Source: Diadema setosum (lineage: Eukaryota; Echinodermata; Echinoidea; Diadematoida; Diadematidae). From it: DNA of 64,000 bases. Positions within the stretch are counted from its first letter, which is position 1; each line of letters begins with the position of its first letter. Of the stretch, positions 1 to 13,500 are shown piece by piece. Location: positions 47,175,748 to 47,239,747 of the forward strand of contig NC_092688.1 in assembly GCF_964275005.1 (NCBI RefSeq), in the 5' to 3' direction. The notes under the pieces are model-generated. The model was not told the DNA's origin. It made no database searches and saw only the letters and a list, made by a program, of their open reading frames with translations. A program made the position numbers and the translations under genes.

Positions 1-190
1 CAAAGGTGAATTTATGGTCACGCTATTGCCCAATTTTAACGTGTTACAATAATGTGTTATGTGAAAAAAAATCACAGCATCAGCAACTACAGCAAATAAT
101 GTCGTACATGAAAGATAGTGCTCTGCCTGTCTTTATAAAATTTCACCTTTAGAGATAACTACTGTCACTGACTTTAGTATCAAAGAAGAG

Positions 191-360
191 CTGCTGTGAT
201 TCAGTGGATAAGACGACTGTAGGCAATCCCTGATTCGAATCCGTGGTAAGCACTAAGAATGATAATTATAATGATAATATCAATGATAATGATGAAATAA
301 TAACGATGGGTACTGATAATGATGATAGTAATGGTTAAAATGATAATGATAATGATAAAT
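191..360 (+). mobile_element. tRNA-derived SINE fragment with A and B boxes
   Basis: An A-box-like TGATTCAGTGGATAAG (198-213) is followed about 20 bases later by a B box GATTCGAATCC (232-242), the internal Pol III promoter of a tRNA-like head. An ATGATAAT-rich tail runs to about 360. It has no intact tRNA cloverleaf and is called SINE-like by layout. Confidence 0.55.
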
Positions 361-569
361 TTGAAAAAAAAAATCACCACGGAATGACGTCCACTCACTA
401 ATGACCAAAGTGATATCGATATATTTATTCGGGTTTCGAAAAAGAAAAATCCTTTAAATCTCAAACATTCATGTTTACTTGTTATGGTAAAAATTATTAG
501 TCTTTTTCATTTTCTTCGCCTATTGCGCTGAGTCACTCTTCACCTCAATGATACAAGGTTGAATTTTTT

Positions 570-615
<46 letters not shown>

Positions 616-3179
616 AACTGTTTATTTAATAAACTTTGTTAACAAGTGCATGTTTTAGTCAAGAATTAAAGGAACGAGTGAAACTTTTACTGCTTTTTTA
701 TCTACTCATTATAGATAAATGAGGAAAAAAACCTGAAAACGATATCTCAAAGACTACAAACTTTACGATATTATTTTGTGTTTCATATTAAGTACAATTG
801 CAAACCACTATTCAAAGTTTTGAGAAATGGCATTTTCATTTACCAATGATAAAAGTAAACTCATTTTCACATGGTTGTAAAAAACTTTACAACAACTTGA
901 TACCAAAGATTTAACAATGAAATTCTATCTCATATATGTAAGAAAAATAGAAGATATTATCTTTAGTATCTCCCCATGATAAACTGAAAGAATTGCCGTG
1001 ACCTTTTTTTGAGCTCCCTTTGATTCTATGTTGTGAATAAAAAGACAGTTTGACATGTCAGAGGTGAAATTAGTAACAAAGACTGAAATGGCAAGATATA
1101 AAAGTCAAAATGTTTGCATTTCAAATATCGCCGGACTTTGAAACGCGTTTCAAGATCACACAAGTTGTCATCACGGACTTTTTGTTTGTTCGGCCAGACA
1201 AAAATTGAATAAAGGCTACGTACGAAATGTTTTGATTTTGATAGAAAAATGTTTACGTTAAAGATGAGATAGTCATTCTCTTTAGTTCTTCTTGATTGCG
1301 TTTTTTAGCGCCTTGCCCTTTCAAAAATACTGCAAAAATAATGATGTGGCGTTTTTGACGAGTTTCACGAAGTCGAAGGAATTTGATCTTTTTCTGTGTG
1401 AACATCGAGGGTCATCAATGTAGATACGACTGAATAACCTTGTAGTTATTTTCCCCTCCAGTACTAAACCTTTGCTCTGATTTGGAGAAGAGATAATTTA
1501 ATCATTTTGGAGAAGAGAACGTGATGAGCGAGTGGCCCGCTCGCTGTGAATTAAGGTCGCCAAAGTTTTGGGGGCGTTCCTTTTGTTGATACTACCGTTA
1601 TGTTTCGCAAGCGGACCTGAAAAACCCAAAGCCAAACCTTAAATGGGGGGAATGTCGGGTAACAATCGCATTGTGTTCTGTTGTCGTGTCCTACATAAGA
1701 GCGAGGAGGGACTATGAATCTCCAAAGTTTACAAAAGGGGAGGAAAATGGACCGTCCCCAGTGGGACACCAAGTTCGGCCAAGATGCTTCCGACCTTGAC
1801 CGATAGGCAACAGACTTGGTGTCTACTTCAGATACCAAGGATTCGGAGGGGGCAAGAAGTATGAAAGGACTGGTAGAAAGAAAATAGAATAGAGGGAAAG
1901 AGACCGACGGGTATAGACTGGAATAGATTCACAATGTGATTAAAACGAAGGAGAAGGAAGTGGTGGAAAAACTGTGGTTTTGTTTCTGTCCTGCTTTTAC
2001 TGTAGAAACCATGTTGACACGCCCTCTTATTCTATATTTTGTACTACTTCTGATACATCGCAGCCAGTGTGTTAAAAATTCAAAAGTCAGTTAGTTTATG
2101 CTGAAAATGGTCTACGTAGAATGTTATTAGTTGATAGGCAATCATCTATATCATGTCAGGCAATGTTTGGTACTGACATCATAAATATTCTAAGTCTCCT
2201 CCATGTAAAGATCTTTGTTCTTTTAATCTTGTTATTTCCGGTGTATTCTTTTGAAAGAAAAACCACTGATTTCTCTGTCCGTTTGAGGTCTGAAGCGCAT
2301 GCTAGCCAACTGATTCACCCTCATTATTCAATTCAATTTAATTATTAAGTTAAGATAGTTATAAAGTTTATTTATTTCCATCAAAGAAGAAAAAAAAAAC
2401 ATGATTCAAAACGGTACAAGATATATACCTACGAAGATACATTCGAATTCTTGCCAGTAGAAATGAGCAATAATGTGATATTGCGAGGAAGACAACAAAG
2501 GTTTTAGTCTCAGTTGGTTTACAATGCTAAGCAAAGTAATGGCTAAACATAAACTTTTGAAAAAGAATAACGATGTAGGAATCTGTTGACTGTTGAGAAG
2601 GCGATTGTCAAAATCCTACCATCTCTCAGACCAAAAAACAACAACAAACAAACCCACAATAATAATAAAAATGCATATTTAGGGACGTCCATTGTTACAA
2701 ATTATTCATATCTCTAATCTGTATATCTATGATGCCTTCTTCAGGGAGGTAGATATAGATAGTAAATATAATGACAATATAAATGATAAAAGTCTTCATC
2801 AACATCATCAATATCTGCATGTCTTAGCCAGGAGTAATATATTTTTTTTTCCAGTGCGTTGCCTTTCACTCCCATCCAACAACTGTTGTTTATTACCAGC
2901 ATTACCACCACCACGCCTTACTACACTCAATATTTATATTCCATTCCTCTTTCTCGCGGGATAGCTGCTTAAATTGGATAACATTTAAAGTTTATAAAAC
3001 CATGTGACTACTGGATGTGCCCGTTTTCCCCCTAAGACCAAAGGAGTTTTAGTTGCAATCTTCAGAAGATAATTACCGAATTTCCGAATTCGAATTTTCA
3101 CACATCACTAACATCACTTTAAAAAAAAGATAAGAAACTGACGCCATACCTGTTAAAGATTAAAGACAGCTTTGATATT

Positions 3180-3600
3180 TAATTGTTATAACAGTAAAAG
3201 CCGTCATAGATCTGTAGCTTGCAAACAACTTCAAAATTCAATCCTTATTTTGGACATATTCCTAAAAGTATGTACTCATCCCGGACGACTTTGCAATAAC
3301 ATATCATTGTTTTCATTTGAATATTATGCTTTTTATTGGCAAAGGAAGGTATAATTTGGCAATAGAAAACTTGCTGAAGAATTAAAGAAAGCTTATCCAC
3401 TCGTTATTACAGTAAAAGTCGTCATAGAGTTTCAATAGCTTTCAAATTCAACCCATATTTCAGACATAGATCACCTCTAATATATAGTTGCTTCTCCCAG
3501 AAGGCATTGGAATAACAATATTATCATAGGTTTTTATCTTAATATATTTTATATTGGCAAGGGAGGGGTATTATGGCGATAGAAAAGGGCCTGAAAAACA
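3180..3600 (+). repeat. Diverged tandem duplication, two units of about 225 bp
   Basis: Two successive copies share the order ACAGTAAAAG(C/T)CGTCATAGA near the start (3190 and 3410), a TTTT(A)TATTGGCAA(A/G)G segment and a GGCAATAGAAAA / GGCGATAGAAAA end (3358 and 3572). The copies are perhaps 75 percent alike. No coding potential. Confidence 0.7.
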
Positions 3601-6600
3601 AGGAGTCCAACATTATGATTTGGTCGCCATTAAAGAAGCTGATTATGTTCTGTTCACCCTTTGAGTAATTTCCAAATGGGAGACACATTGAAGATAGCTA
3701 TACCATTGCACTCAATAATGTGCAGATAAAGAGCGGTATATTCTCCAGCTGCTGTAACTTTACACCATTCCGACAACAGCTATAGGCCTATGTATAGGAG
3801 TTACAGACATAAATGTCTTCTCTACACGATTTCTTGTCGTTAAAATGACACTTCTTGCATTCATCCGTTTTGAAATGCAAAGGCCGCTTGACAGGTTGAC
3901 GTAATAACCTTCGATCAGTAGTAATGATGCTTCGCACACATCATCCCTCGCCTTTAATTGCCCGCCTAAACGTCTTGGGGCTTTTTAGGCGTCTTTTCAA
4001 GTTTTGCTCTGGTATGGATAGCCTCCATTCAACATTTAAAACATTTTGCATTCCTCTCTCAGTTATTCACAGGGCATTATTTTGCCCTTTTGTGGCGCAG
4101 GCATTGCCCCCTTTTCTTTCTTAGCTCTCCTACCGGCACCCCCCCCCCCCTCTTTCCCCTCCTTCCTTTTCTCTCTTGATGGCTGGCAGAGGACTTAAGA
4201 GGTAAGGAGAAATAGTTTGGTTTCGGATTAATAGGTTTAGGATAATCACGTCACCGGATCCCGGTGGCCCGTGTAACTAGCTGCGAGCTGTCGTCTGATC
4301 CGACGGAGGCCGAAGTGCGCGCGCTATTGTGTGCACCACACAACGGGCGCATTGAGAGCCGCCTGATCTGACAAATGAGCGCGTTCGATTGAATGTCGCG
4401 ATTCGATAACGACCGTCATTCTCATTCTCGAACCATTTGTCAGTCAAGCTTTGCCCCAACACAATGGCGACGGGACCTGAATGGATGTTTCGTCGGGGAG
4501 TAAAATGGTGCATCCTTGAAAGGTTGTAAGATAAAAAGAAGATGGATGAAGGAAGGAAGGGGGCTTCGTTTCTTCCCTTTTATTCACAGTGTCTTTCTTT
4601 AGTGTTGTATCATCTCGTATCATTCAATACTCGTCTTTTCTTAACTCATAACTCCCTCCCCGCCCCTCCCGCTTTCATCTTGGTCACTCCCTTCGAGTGG
4701 GATCATTCAAAGAGATCTCACTTGATCGTCTGCCATAGAATGCTCATTTGCAGCCGTGCATGCAGCTGATGACAAATAACATCAGATTTACCGACACCTC
4801 TAACCCACAATATGAATTATGTTAACAGACCCACTCCCTTCTACAACGAAAGGTTCAAAAGTTTAATCAGTTTAAACCTTTGATTCAGGACCATCATGGC
4901 GAAAAATTCGGCAAAATGCGGAGAAAGATAACCTACATCATTTTGTAACAGTCTTCCATCAATGGATTAAGACCGTAGTCAATGGTAGTGGTGGAATGAT
5001 TCGTTTATCCGATCGCTATACATATCCAGTCTGAAACTGCTTTTTATGAATTCGATTCAATTCAGTTATTCCGCATGCTAAATAGAAAACTCAAATTTAC
5101 CTACACACATTGCGCATCACATTTACTGAGAAATTAGTCCTATTGCACTTTGACTTTTTATATTTACCGTAAAACCACTCATTCAGTGGGCAGTGTCGTA
5201 TACATTTATTGATGTAAATATAACAGCTAAGGGGTGGATCAGACTTCCAATATCCATGCACTATTAAGTCAGTTCACCAGACAATTGAAAAATCACATTT
5301 TCTCTTTTTATGGAGAAGTGTATACCTAGCTGAATCAGTATCACATTTTCAGGTTGTGATTTATGTTACACTCGGGATCCGATGTTTAGCATTATCAGGA
5401 ACTTCTACGCTTAATATGCAGGTAAGCTACTATAAAAGCATTCCGTCGATTATGAGTGCATGAGAAAGGCCTATTACGAATTGAAAAATGTATAACGTAG
5501 GTATCTGCACTTTAGGCAGAAGATGGTGTGAAGAGTGAATTTGATGGACGTATGATGGTTCTTGCCTGAAGAGTTTCTGATGAAGCATAACACAGTGGTA
5601 TTTCTTGATCAACATTGTTATTTACAACGATGATGACAACTGGCCGATTTGTTTTTTAAGGATATGGTGTCAATATGATAATAGATCTGAAATGCATAAA
5701 ATATTCTATCAAAAATGATTGACGTGTATCAACAGACGTCCGCAAAGATCTTACATTATGTCTACGTAAAGCACGTGTCATTCATTGTTTTCTTAGCAGT
5801 GGACAAACTCCCCGTTAGACAGAGACGGTTGGTGTGTGATGTTTATGAAAAGAACAGTGGTATCTTCGTCACTTCCATAATTTGATTTTTCTGCGCTTTC
5901 GAGAAGGAATCTGTTGTTTAATTCATTATCTCCCGAACTCCCAGTCTTTTCCGCGATTCATATCTAAACCCGTAAAAGCGCATCTTTGCTTCCGCTCGTT
6001 CCTGCGCGCGACCGTTTTCCCCTGTGCAAACATAGCGTCATGGTTCTCATGTTCTTGCGCGTGGCGCACGGCACGTCTTACGAAGATGGCAGGAGTTCAC
6101 GTCCGCCTAGCTTGCATCGTCACCATATCTCCGCCTTATATTTAATATCTCTTTAGAGGATCGAAGATGAGGGGATAATATTTATTGTGAGGATGTCGGG
6201 AAGAAAGGAGGATGATAACAGACCTGATACCGAGTAGTGTCGTCCCGACCTCTTATTGATCTTCTACGGCTAGTATTTTTCTCGTGATGGGCTGCATACG
6301 AACTAATGTTTACTCGCGAGCTTTGCGCCTCTCCTAAGTAGACGCCGAGGTTTGTTTAACTGCAGGTGCCGTTTGTCACTGTTAGTGCGTACATGCTTGA
6401 AGAAGATCGTTTATTTTCCGGACATTTAGCCCTTTCCCTCTTTCTTTGAAACGAAAAAAAAAATGTCCTCTTGTGGTCATCAAAAATAAGGTTTGAACGA
6501 GAATTTGATGGACGTTTGACTGCTATGGTCACGATGACGGTTTGCGCCAAGCAATTGGCCGTAAACACAATAACACACAAATCAATCCCTGCTTAAGCGC

Positions 6601-9220
6601 ACATTGATTATTCTTATCTCCAAACTATTGCATAAAAGTACTTTTCAGTCGAATTCTTGGACCAATACATAAATGTCTATGGGTTTGCTACATTAATTTG
6701 TGTTTTTTCCTACCTTTATTTTTGTTCCTTTGATACAGAAAAAATAAAGAGAGGGAGAGAGAAAGAGAGAAGAGGAGTTAAAGATATTGTTTTAACATAA
6801 TGAGAATGTATAGCAGATACAAGATGGAAAGGTGGAAAAGTTAATATAATTTGTTTGATAGACCATACAAAGAGTAAATAATATGTGATCTGTGAGCAAT
6901 TAGTCATTCTATACAACGATCAATTATCATCAAGTGCAGGGGCCGCGGAGCGGGGGGGGGGGGGGGACCACACACCCACTTTTGGCTCCCCCCCCAAAAA
7001 AAAAATCATAACAAAACCAACGACTTTTCGAGAATTTGACCCTTGACCCCCATCCATCGGCCCACCCCACCCCCCCCCCCAGTGCATTTCGTTTGACTAC
7101 TGTATTAGTTGACGACGAAAAATTGAATATGGAAAATAAGAAAACATTCACAATGACACGAGATACGGACAATAGACCGGTTTACTAACATGTTATATCA
7201 AATCAAGGGATGTCTCTTTCGTCCTAACGGATAGCAACGAGCTATATTCTATTCACCTGTATACCTCAAAAAACAATTTTCAATAGTTGGAATCCATAAG
7301 TTTGCCTGTATCAATTGTTGCTACTTCAGGCAAACCTCGGGCAAGCTTTCAGGTTGTCCAGAAGAACCATTGTCAGAAAGGCATGATGCATAGGATTTAA
7401 ATTTTTTTTGTAAACCTGTCTATGTTATAATATTATCTCCAAAATATATTTTCCTTAACAAACCAGACCCATGAGGAAGTGCGAAAAGCGTCAAGTTACC
7501 CATCTTCCTTCCTTCTCCTGAGCCTCCCTTCCGCTCCCTCCCCCTTCTCCCCCCCCCCCCTCCAAAGTTGCGTATACCCTTTCACAGTGGAATACAAAAA
7601 CGACTCTTCCCATGGTCATTTTTTTTTTTGCAAATAGAAGACCGAATCTTTTAAGCATTTGCATGGATAAAATTGGGAACTTATTGATCACAAGGTATAA
7701 TGGTCCTATACGTTGTCTGTTGATCTCCACTTCCCCATTCTTATGACGGGATTAAACAATATTATTAGTTATGAAGTCGATTCCATACCAGTTGATGGGT
7801 GGGCCTTGTGTGTGGCCAATGAAGATTTCAGGGTCTTGTACAGCGGGGGTCAACCTGTTCTCATTTAATATTCCTTTGTGGTTGTGCTTGATCGAGGATC
7901 GATTCCTTGTGCTTGATCGAGGATCGATACCTTAACCAACTCATCGAAGGGAAGAACTGTGTAAGCACGAACAGACGTTATCGCGATATCGAATAGAACG
8001 GTTTACTATGTTAAAGTTTTAATGCATTTCTCTGTAATAAAGAATTTCCCTAACATCCAGAAAGCTTACTATACATAGAGGCTTGCCCGACATAGCAACA
8101 ACCAATGTATGCAAAGTGCATCCTCAGTATATTGAAATGCATTTCGATGAATATGTAAAGTTATAGTTAGAATATCTTGTCACTTAGGTTCTTGGAGAAA
8201 AAAATAGTCATAATTTTGAAACACAAGTAAATCGACCTATTCGTTTGTTTGATTTGAGGCAAAGTGTCTTCGGTTCAATACCTACTTTTAATACATACTG
8301 CATGTCTTTGCACAGTGTATTATATTGATGACTCGACATGTATTTCCTCTTATTTGAGTCAAATTCAACATGAGAATGCTATATAGTTAGATACGGAGCC
8401 ATCAGTAGTCTGTATAGGACTGACAGTAACTATTAGACATAGAACTACTCACAATATAAACGTGGTTAAGTATATAGATTGAGCAATATATAACTTTTTG
8501 GCGTTATCCGCCGAATAAATGCAGATAAAACAGTAATGCTTATTTTTAAAGTACAAGAAGTCTACAAATATCGTATACCTTTTGCTAAGTATCCTGCAGC
8601 GTCACGATTACCTCATTTTTGTTTGCTCAAATCGCTTCTAAAGCTTGGCTTGTTTTGCTCTTTTCTTTTAATTCAACTTCTCTTTATCTTTCAATTTCCA
8701 CTATAAATATGATTATCATCATAATTATCCTAATTCGACTTGTTGTTATCATTAGGCCCTATTTTCAAATTTGATGTGGTGTTTGTTTTTTTTTTTATTG
8801 CTATCGGTATAGTCAATGTAATCATAGTTTCTGTGACTTGATCACTGCGAACGATACATGCAGAGGAATAGATTATTACAAAAGCACGTCAGCAAAGAAA
8901 GGAACAAGACCTAGATATCACAGAACAGCCGACTGTACAGTTGGTTGTATGACCTGCACGCAACCGTTACTGAGGGCGCTCTAAGTAATTTGTGTTAGCA
9001 CCGCATTGCTTTCACTTTGTTGATCGAGAACACTGGTGCCATATGAGTTGTCAGGCTGGGAAGTCTTTATTGACTCGCATTATTCCCTCAACACTTTACT
9101 TTTTTCCTTGTATATTCACCAGAAGATTTTTAACCTTCGAAGTGTCATTCTTAAAAACAATCAGACCTAATAAAGATTATTTGTTATTTTGTTCAACGGA
9201 TCAATAAATGAATCAGTCAC

Positions 9221-9282
9221 AGAATGAATGAATGAATGAATGAATGAATGAATGAATGAATGAATGAATGAACGAACGAATA
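9221..9282 (+). repeat. GAAT tetranucleotide microsatellite
   Basis: About 14 GAAT units, with the last two changed to GAAC. Simple slippage repeat. Confidence 0.95.
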
Positions 9283-10017
9283 GAAGAAAACTTGCGTTGG
9301 AGTAAGGTAGGGCAGTAATATAGTAATGTCGGATGTATAGTGAGTTATGATAATTTATGCGTAGACATGTAAATATATAGTATTATTATATACTCTAAGG
9401 ATAGACGCAAACCATACACAGCTAATCAAATATGAATTATTTTTCATTAGATTCGTTTACATGCTCAAGAATGGTAAACTGTGATAACGCCGCATTCGGG
9501 TGCTCACTTGCAGCTTATACCATGTAGGCCTGGATATCTGTCTTGGAGTGGAATGAAACCCTCCAAACACATTTTGTTGTTCGGTTGCTTTTCAAAGAGA
9601 GGATTTTACTTACTGCGTATAGCCAGCGCATGATCACTATCAATGATGATCTTGTAGGCCCTAAAGCAGCAAAAGCTGAACTTGCTTTATCACTATTTTG
9701 TGTACGTTTAAATAATTGCCAATAAAATGGAAGTAAAACTCAAATAAGTTGATATATTTGATAAAGTTTGTGAAATAAACCCCGGATATCTCAAAATGAT
9801 GGCTGACATTTTTCTTCTCTCATGAATCGTTGTTGTAGTTTGCAGGCCTGTTTGATGCCCATCCGTGTACTTTATTGTCGTAACCATCAATTAATGATAA
9901 TGATAATAATGTGACAAGCAGACTCTCCCCAATTCAAATTATGTATTCTTTCAACATTCGTAATGAAAAGGCCTACATAAAATTTTGTGTGTATGTTTTG
10001 TACCGATCTCTGTTGTT

Positions 10018-10240
10018 GACACACACACACACACACAAAAAAAAAAATATATAAGGAGGAAGAAATGGAAGGGAGGAGGAGAAGAAGTGGAAGAAGAAGA
10101 AGAAGAAGGAGGAGGAGGAGAAGAAGAAGAAGAAGAAGAAGATTGCAAGAAGAATTCTTCTTGTAATCTTCTTCTTCTTCTTCCTTAAGGAGGAGGACTG
10201 GATGAGAGGAGGAGGAAGAAGAAAAATGCAAAAGAAGCAG
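10018..10240. repeat. (CA)n plus polypurine GGA/GAA tract with a central palindrome
   Basis: (CA)n at 10018-10036 is followed by nearly pure purine on the top strand from about 10050 to 10142. The tract then inverts: (GAA)n GATTGCAAGAAGAATTC is followed by its mirror GAATTCTTCTTGTAATC(TTC)n to about 10183, giving a hairpin of roughly 30 bp per arm. Confidence 0.9.
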
Positions 10241-10496
10241 AGAAAGAGGGTGGAGGCCTTCAGAAAGGCAGGGTGAGAGGAAACAGAAATAACGTAAACC
10301 ACATTACTCAGTACCCGGATGGACATCAAGGTCGGTAGTTCACCACTGAACTGTATGGTATTTCCATGATAAGTAGTGGCTAGGCACCGAATATTTTGTG
10401 GGATCAAGTTTAATGAGTAGTGGATCTCTGTGTCGCTTTCCACTGTAGCGTCGAAGAGGGAGCTACGCAAATTTGCAACCAAATTCACAGAAGAAC

Positions 10497-10582
10497 ATGG
10501 CGACTTACATGTCGATTAAAACGTGGGACACAGCATGCCGATTATCATGGCGTTTATATCCTGGTCTACGAAGGGGCTGTAC
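10497..10582 (+). CDS. ERAL1: ERAL1 candidate first coding exon (mitochondrial presequence-like)
   Basis: Open frame starting MATYMSIKTWDTACRLSW, followed by a segment with several Arg and few acidic residues, which is what a mitochondrial targeting sequence looks like. The ATG has A at -3 and G at +4. A GTATGT donor follows at 10583, leaving phase 2; phase-compatible acceptors exist at 11511 and 11667. The competing model starts at 11037. No transcript evidence is available, so this is a guess on composition and phase only. Confidence 0.35.
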
Positions 10583-13500
10583 GTATGTCGATCCGAACCT
10601 TTGTATAGTGTAAAATACTAATTTCTTAGTCTATTAACTAATGATTGCGAGTGTTATATAAATGTAAACTGGTCATAACTGACCTGTGTGTGTGTAGTCG
10701 TCGATTTGCGTAGTATGTAGTCCCATATGTATCTTTTTATGTAAGCTTCCAACTCTCCCCCCCCCCCCCAGCAGCTGTTTAACCGTTACACTATACAGGC
10801 AAGATAGTGTAGCTATGTAGCTAATGAAGCGCGGAACCTAATGTTAATATTATTATGTTAATAAATGTACGTACTGTACCAATTGAATGGGGAAAATCAT
10901 AGTCATATGACCTGTCCTGGTTTGGTCTGGAGGTAAACTACTCTGGTTTGTTCTTCTTACCCTTTTGAAAACGGGTGTGACATAGTCACATATTTTGGCA
11001 ATTTGCTACTCGCCGCCACGACGCCGGTCATCAGGAATGGCTGGCTCCTTTGGTCAAGTGAGGTCTGATGCTGATAGAGCAGCATAAAGACAGGTGTATA
11101 CTGTAGCCTGACCAGACTGCTGTGCTTCACACAGCGGCTGCACTAGTTCATGAGTTAGTGTATACTGTAGCCTGTAGCCTGTAGCCTTATGAATGTCCAG
11201 CTCTGAGAGTAACTTTTAGATCCCGGAAGACAAGGCTAGGCTCAACAGAGATCTGGCTCATTGGTGGATGAGGATTTCCATTGACCTTGTCCTTGATGTT
11301 GTTCTTGTCTTCATTATTTGTGATTTCATCTAGACCTAGACTAGAATTCTAGAGAGCTGCTCTGTCTACTGTACATGTAATGATGTATATATCCATATGA
11401 TTGTGGTGTTTCTACATGTACATGTGTAAATTTATGTCCACATTAATTTTGCCTTAAGCTAAAAAGTCATCTTACTTGACAATACTAAAATTTTACCATA
11501 AATCTTTCAGTGAATTATTCATAGATAGGTGTTTCTTCTTCACATATTACATGGAACTTACTGTAGATATAGCACCATCTTATCTATGGTATCTCCTTCC
11601 CACTCCCATCTCATTAGTATCACTGCAGCTGCATCAGTGCCAGCCTCGTAATGCAACAGCCCTCAGTTTTGCTTGTCATGGGTGGAGCGAAAGACATCTG
11701 TCTACTTCGCTGATATGTCCACATCTCAGTGAACCACCAGGGAGTCTGAACTCGTCTTTGGTGGACCATGACGATGACAGCCCACCAGATTTCTTCACAG
11801 CTGTTTCTCCTGATCCAGGTTTGTAGCCATCTTGCTGATAGTCAGATAAAGTAAATAATCATGTGCTCAGCTTAAAGGTCCTGTTTACCTTTGGGAACAG
11901 TGATTTAAAAATGTTCAAGATATCACATTTGATGTATATAGGTCTGTGGTATCACAAAACATCCTATATAACATTTTTGCAATAAAGCCTAAAAAATAAG
12001 GAGATATCAGTATTTTTCTCATCTAACCATAACTGTAGACAGTTTGGTCTGGAAACATTTTTATTATAACTATTGTTCACATTTTGTGTATTTAACAATA
12101 CTGAACATTGATTATACGGATTCAAATTTTAACAGTGGTTGTTTCTATCCCAAACTCACATTTTAGAACTATTTTAAAGCACTAATGCTGGGTTTTTTGT
12201 TTCATCTACAAATGGTAAATTATGCCTTTAACTCATTGATTTCATGGATGGTAGTCAGCTGTCAGAAGTTGTTGGGGTATAAAAACCTGGGAGTCATGTT
12301 TTGACTTCCAGTAATGGCAGAGTCCCTGAGTCCCTGTTGAGTGAAAGACCTAGGGCCCATTTCATGTGAAAGTTTTATAGTGATTATTTTATCAAGGGAT
12401 CCTTTTGAATTTCTTTCTTTTTCCATATAATGCAACATAGTATTTACTTTCTGTAGTTTTTTTCTAAAGTCTATATTTGATGATGTTAAGAAATACTGTA
12501 TTTCATATCACTTAAGCAAATTTGTGTCAACCAGGATTTCTTTACCAAATTTTAAATCTGATCCCATTTACTTGCAAAATAGTTAAGAACCCCATTATAC
12601 ACCTCATAATATCACAATGACACCTTTGTAACATGACATCAATATTGTTTTCTATCATTTATTTGAGATTGCACAAACTTTTTTCATTGTTTTGCCATTT
12701 TTCACATCTTTTACTTGAAGTAATAATGTGCAGTACTTGTTTGCTTGTCTATGCTAAAGTCTGTGCCTGTGATGCATTTCTACCTGAGATGTTGTGATTT
12801 TGCCCATGCAAGGTGAATGATAGAAGTGATACAGTGCCTTGATTCATTCAATCTCAGGTGACCAGGAATTCTTGTTGCTTGCCAAACCAACATCACAGCC
12901 ACCAGACCCCAAAGTTCTCAAGGTGGCAATCATTGGCACACCCAACGCTGGGAAGTCAACTCTCATCAATAATCTGCTAGGAAGACGGGTAAGTACCCAC
13001 AATTTAAACTAAAAATGACAATAAAGGTGATGATCATTTTGGTTAATAAAAGACACTGATAAAATAATTCTACAAAGCATACTTGACTTGATCCTGATTG
13101 GAGTTGCTTTGCTTTGAATGTCCAAGGTTCTGCTACTATAAAAAGCAATATTTTTTGCAGCATGAAATTTTTGCGAATTGGAGCTGACAGCCTTTTTCGT
13201 GGCATGAAATTTTCCTGAGTTGCCTCTAACATTCAATGCATATAGTGTAGACAAGTACTTTCATGTGCATTTTAATTAAGCAAATCCTGGCTCTCGTGAA
13301 ATTCACAAAATTAAAATGCACGCAAATATTCCTCATTTTACAGTAGGTAGGAGGCAGCTATAAAGTCTAACCTCTGCCCTCCATGTGACCCCTGTCCAGC
13401 AGACCAATGTTGGTGAGGTCACATATCCTCGTGTCCGCCATGACACATTCAGATCAAGTCTTCCTTGGTCTCCACCAGATGTAAACATACATATTTTTTT

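Larger units (their letters stand above)
1..10400. other. Gene-poor 5' region
   Basis: No open frame here resembles a known protein, and none has the codon structure or splice context of a gene. The region holds a tRNA-derived SINE head (about 191-360), (AT)n at 573-612, a ~225 bp tandem duplication (3180-3600), poly-G/poly-C tracts near 6950, 7070 and 7550, a 24 bp direct repeat (7887-7934), a GAAT microsatellite (9221-9280) and otherwise featureless AT-rich DNA. A GC-richer patch at 4255-4520 contains an ATG in good context at about 4464 but no convincing gene. Confidence 0.6.

Noticed and set aside
1551-1838. 95-codon minus-strand frame in a G-rich patch
   Set aside because: No family resemblance, no splice or promoter context, and low-complexity Pro/Trp/Arg content typical of a chance frame.
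4277-4520. GC-richer patch with an ATG in good context (about 4464, MATGPEWMFRRG)
   Set aside because: The frame ends after 22 codons, no convincing donor follows, and no downstream exon could be found. It could be an isolated CpG patch.
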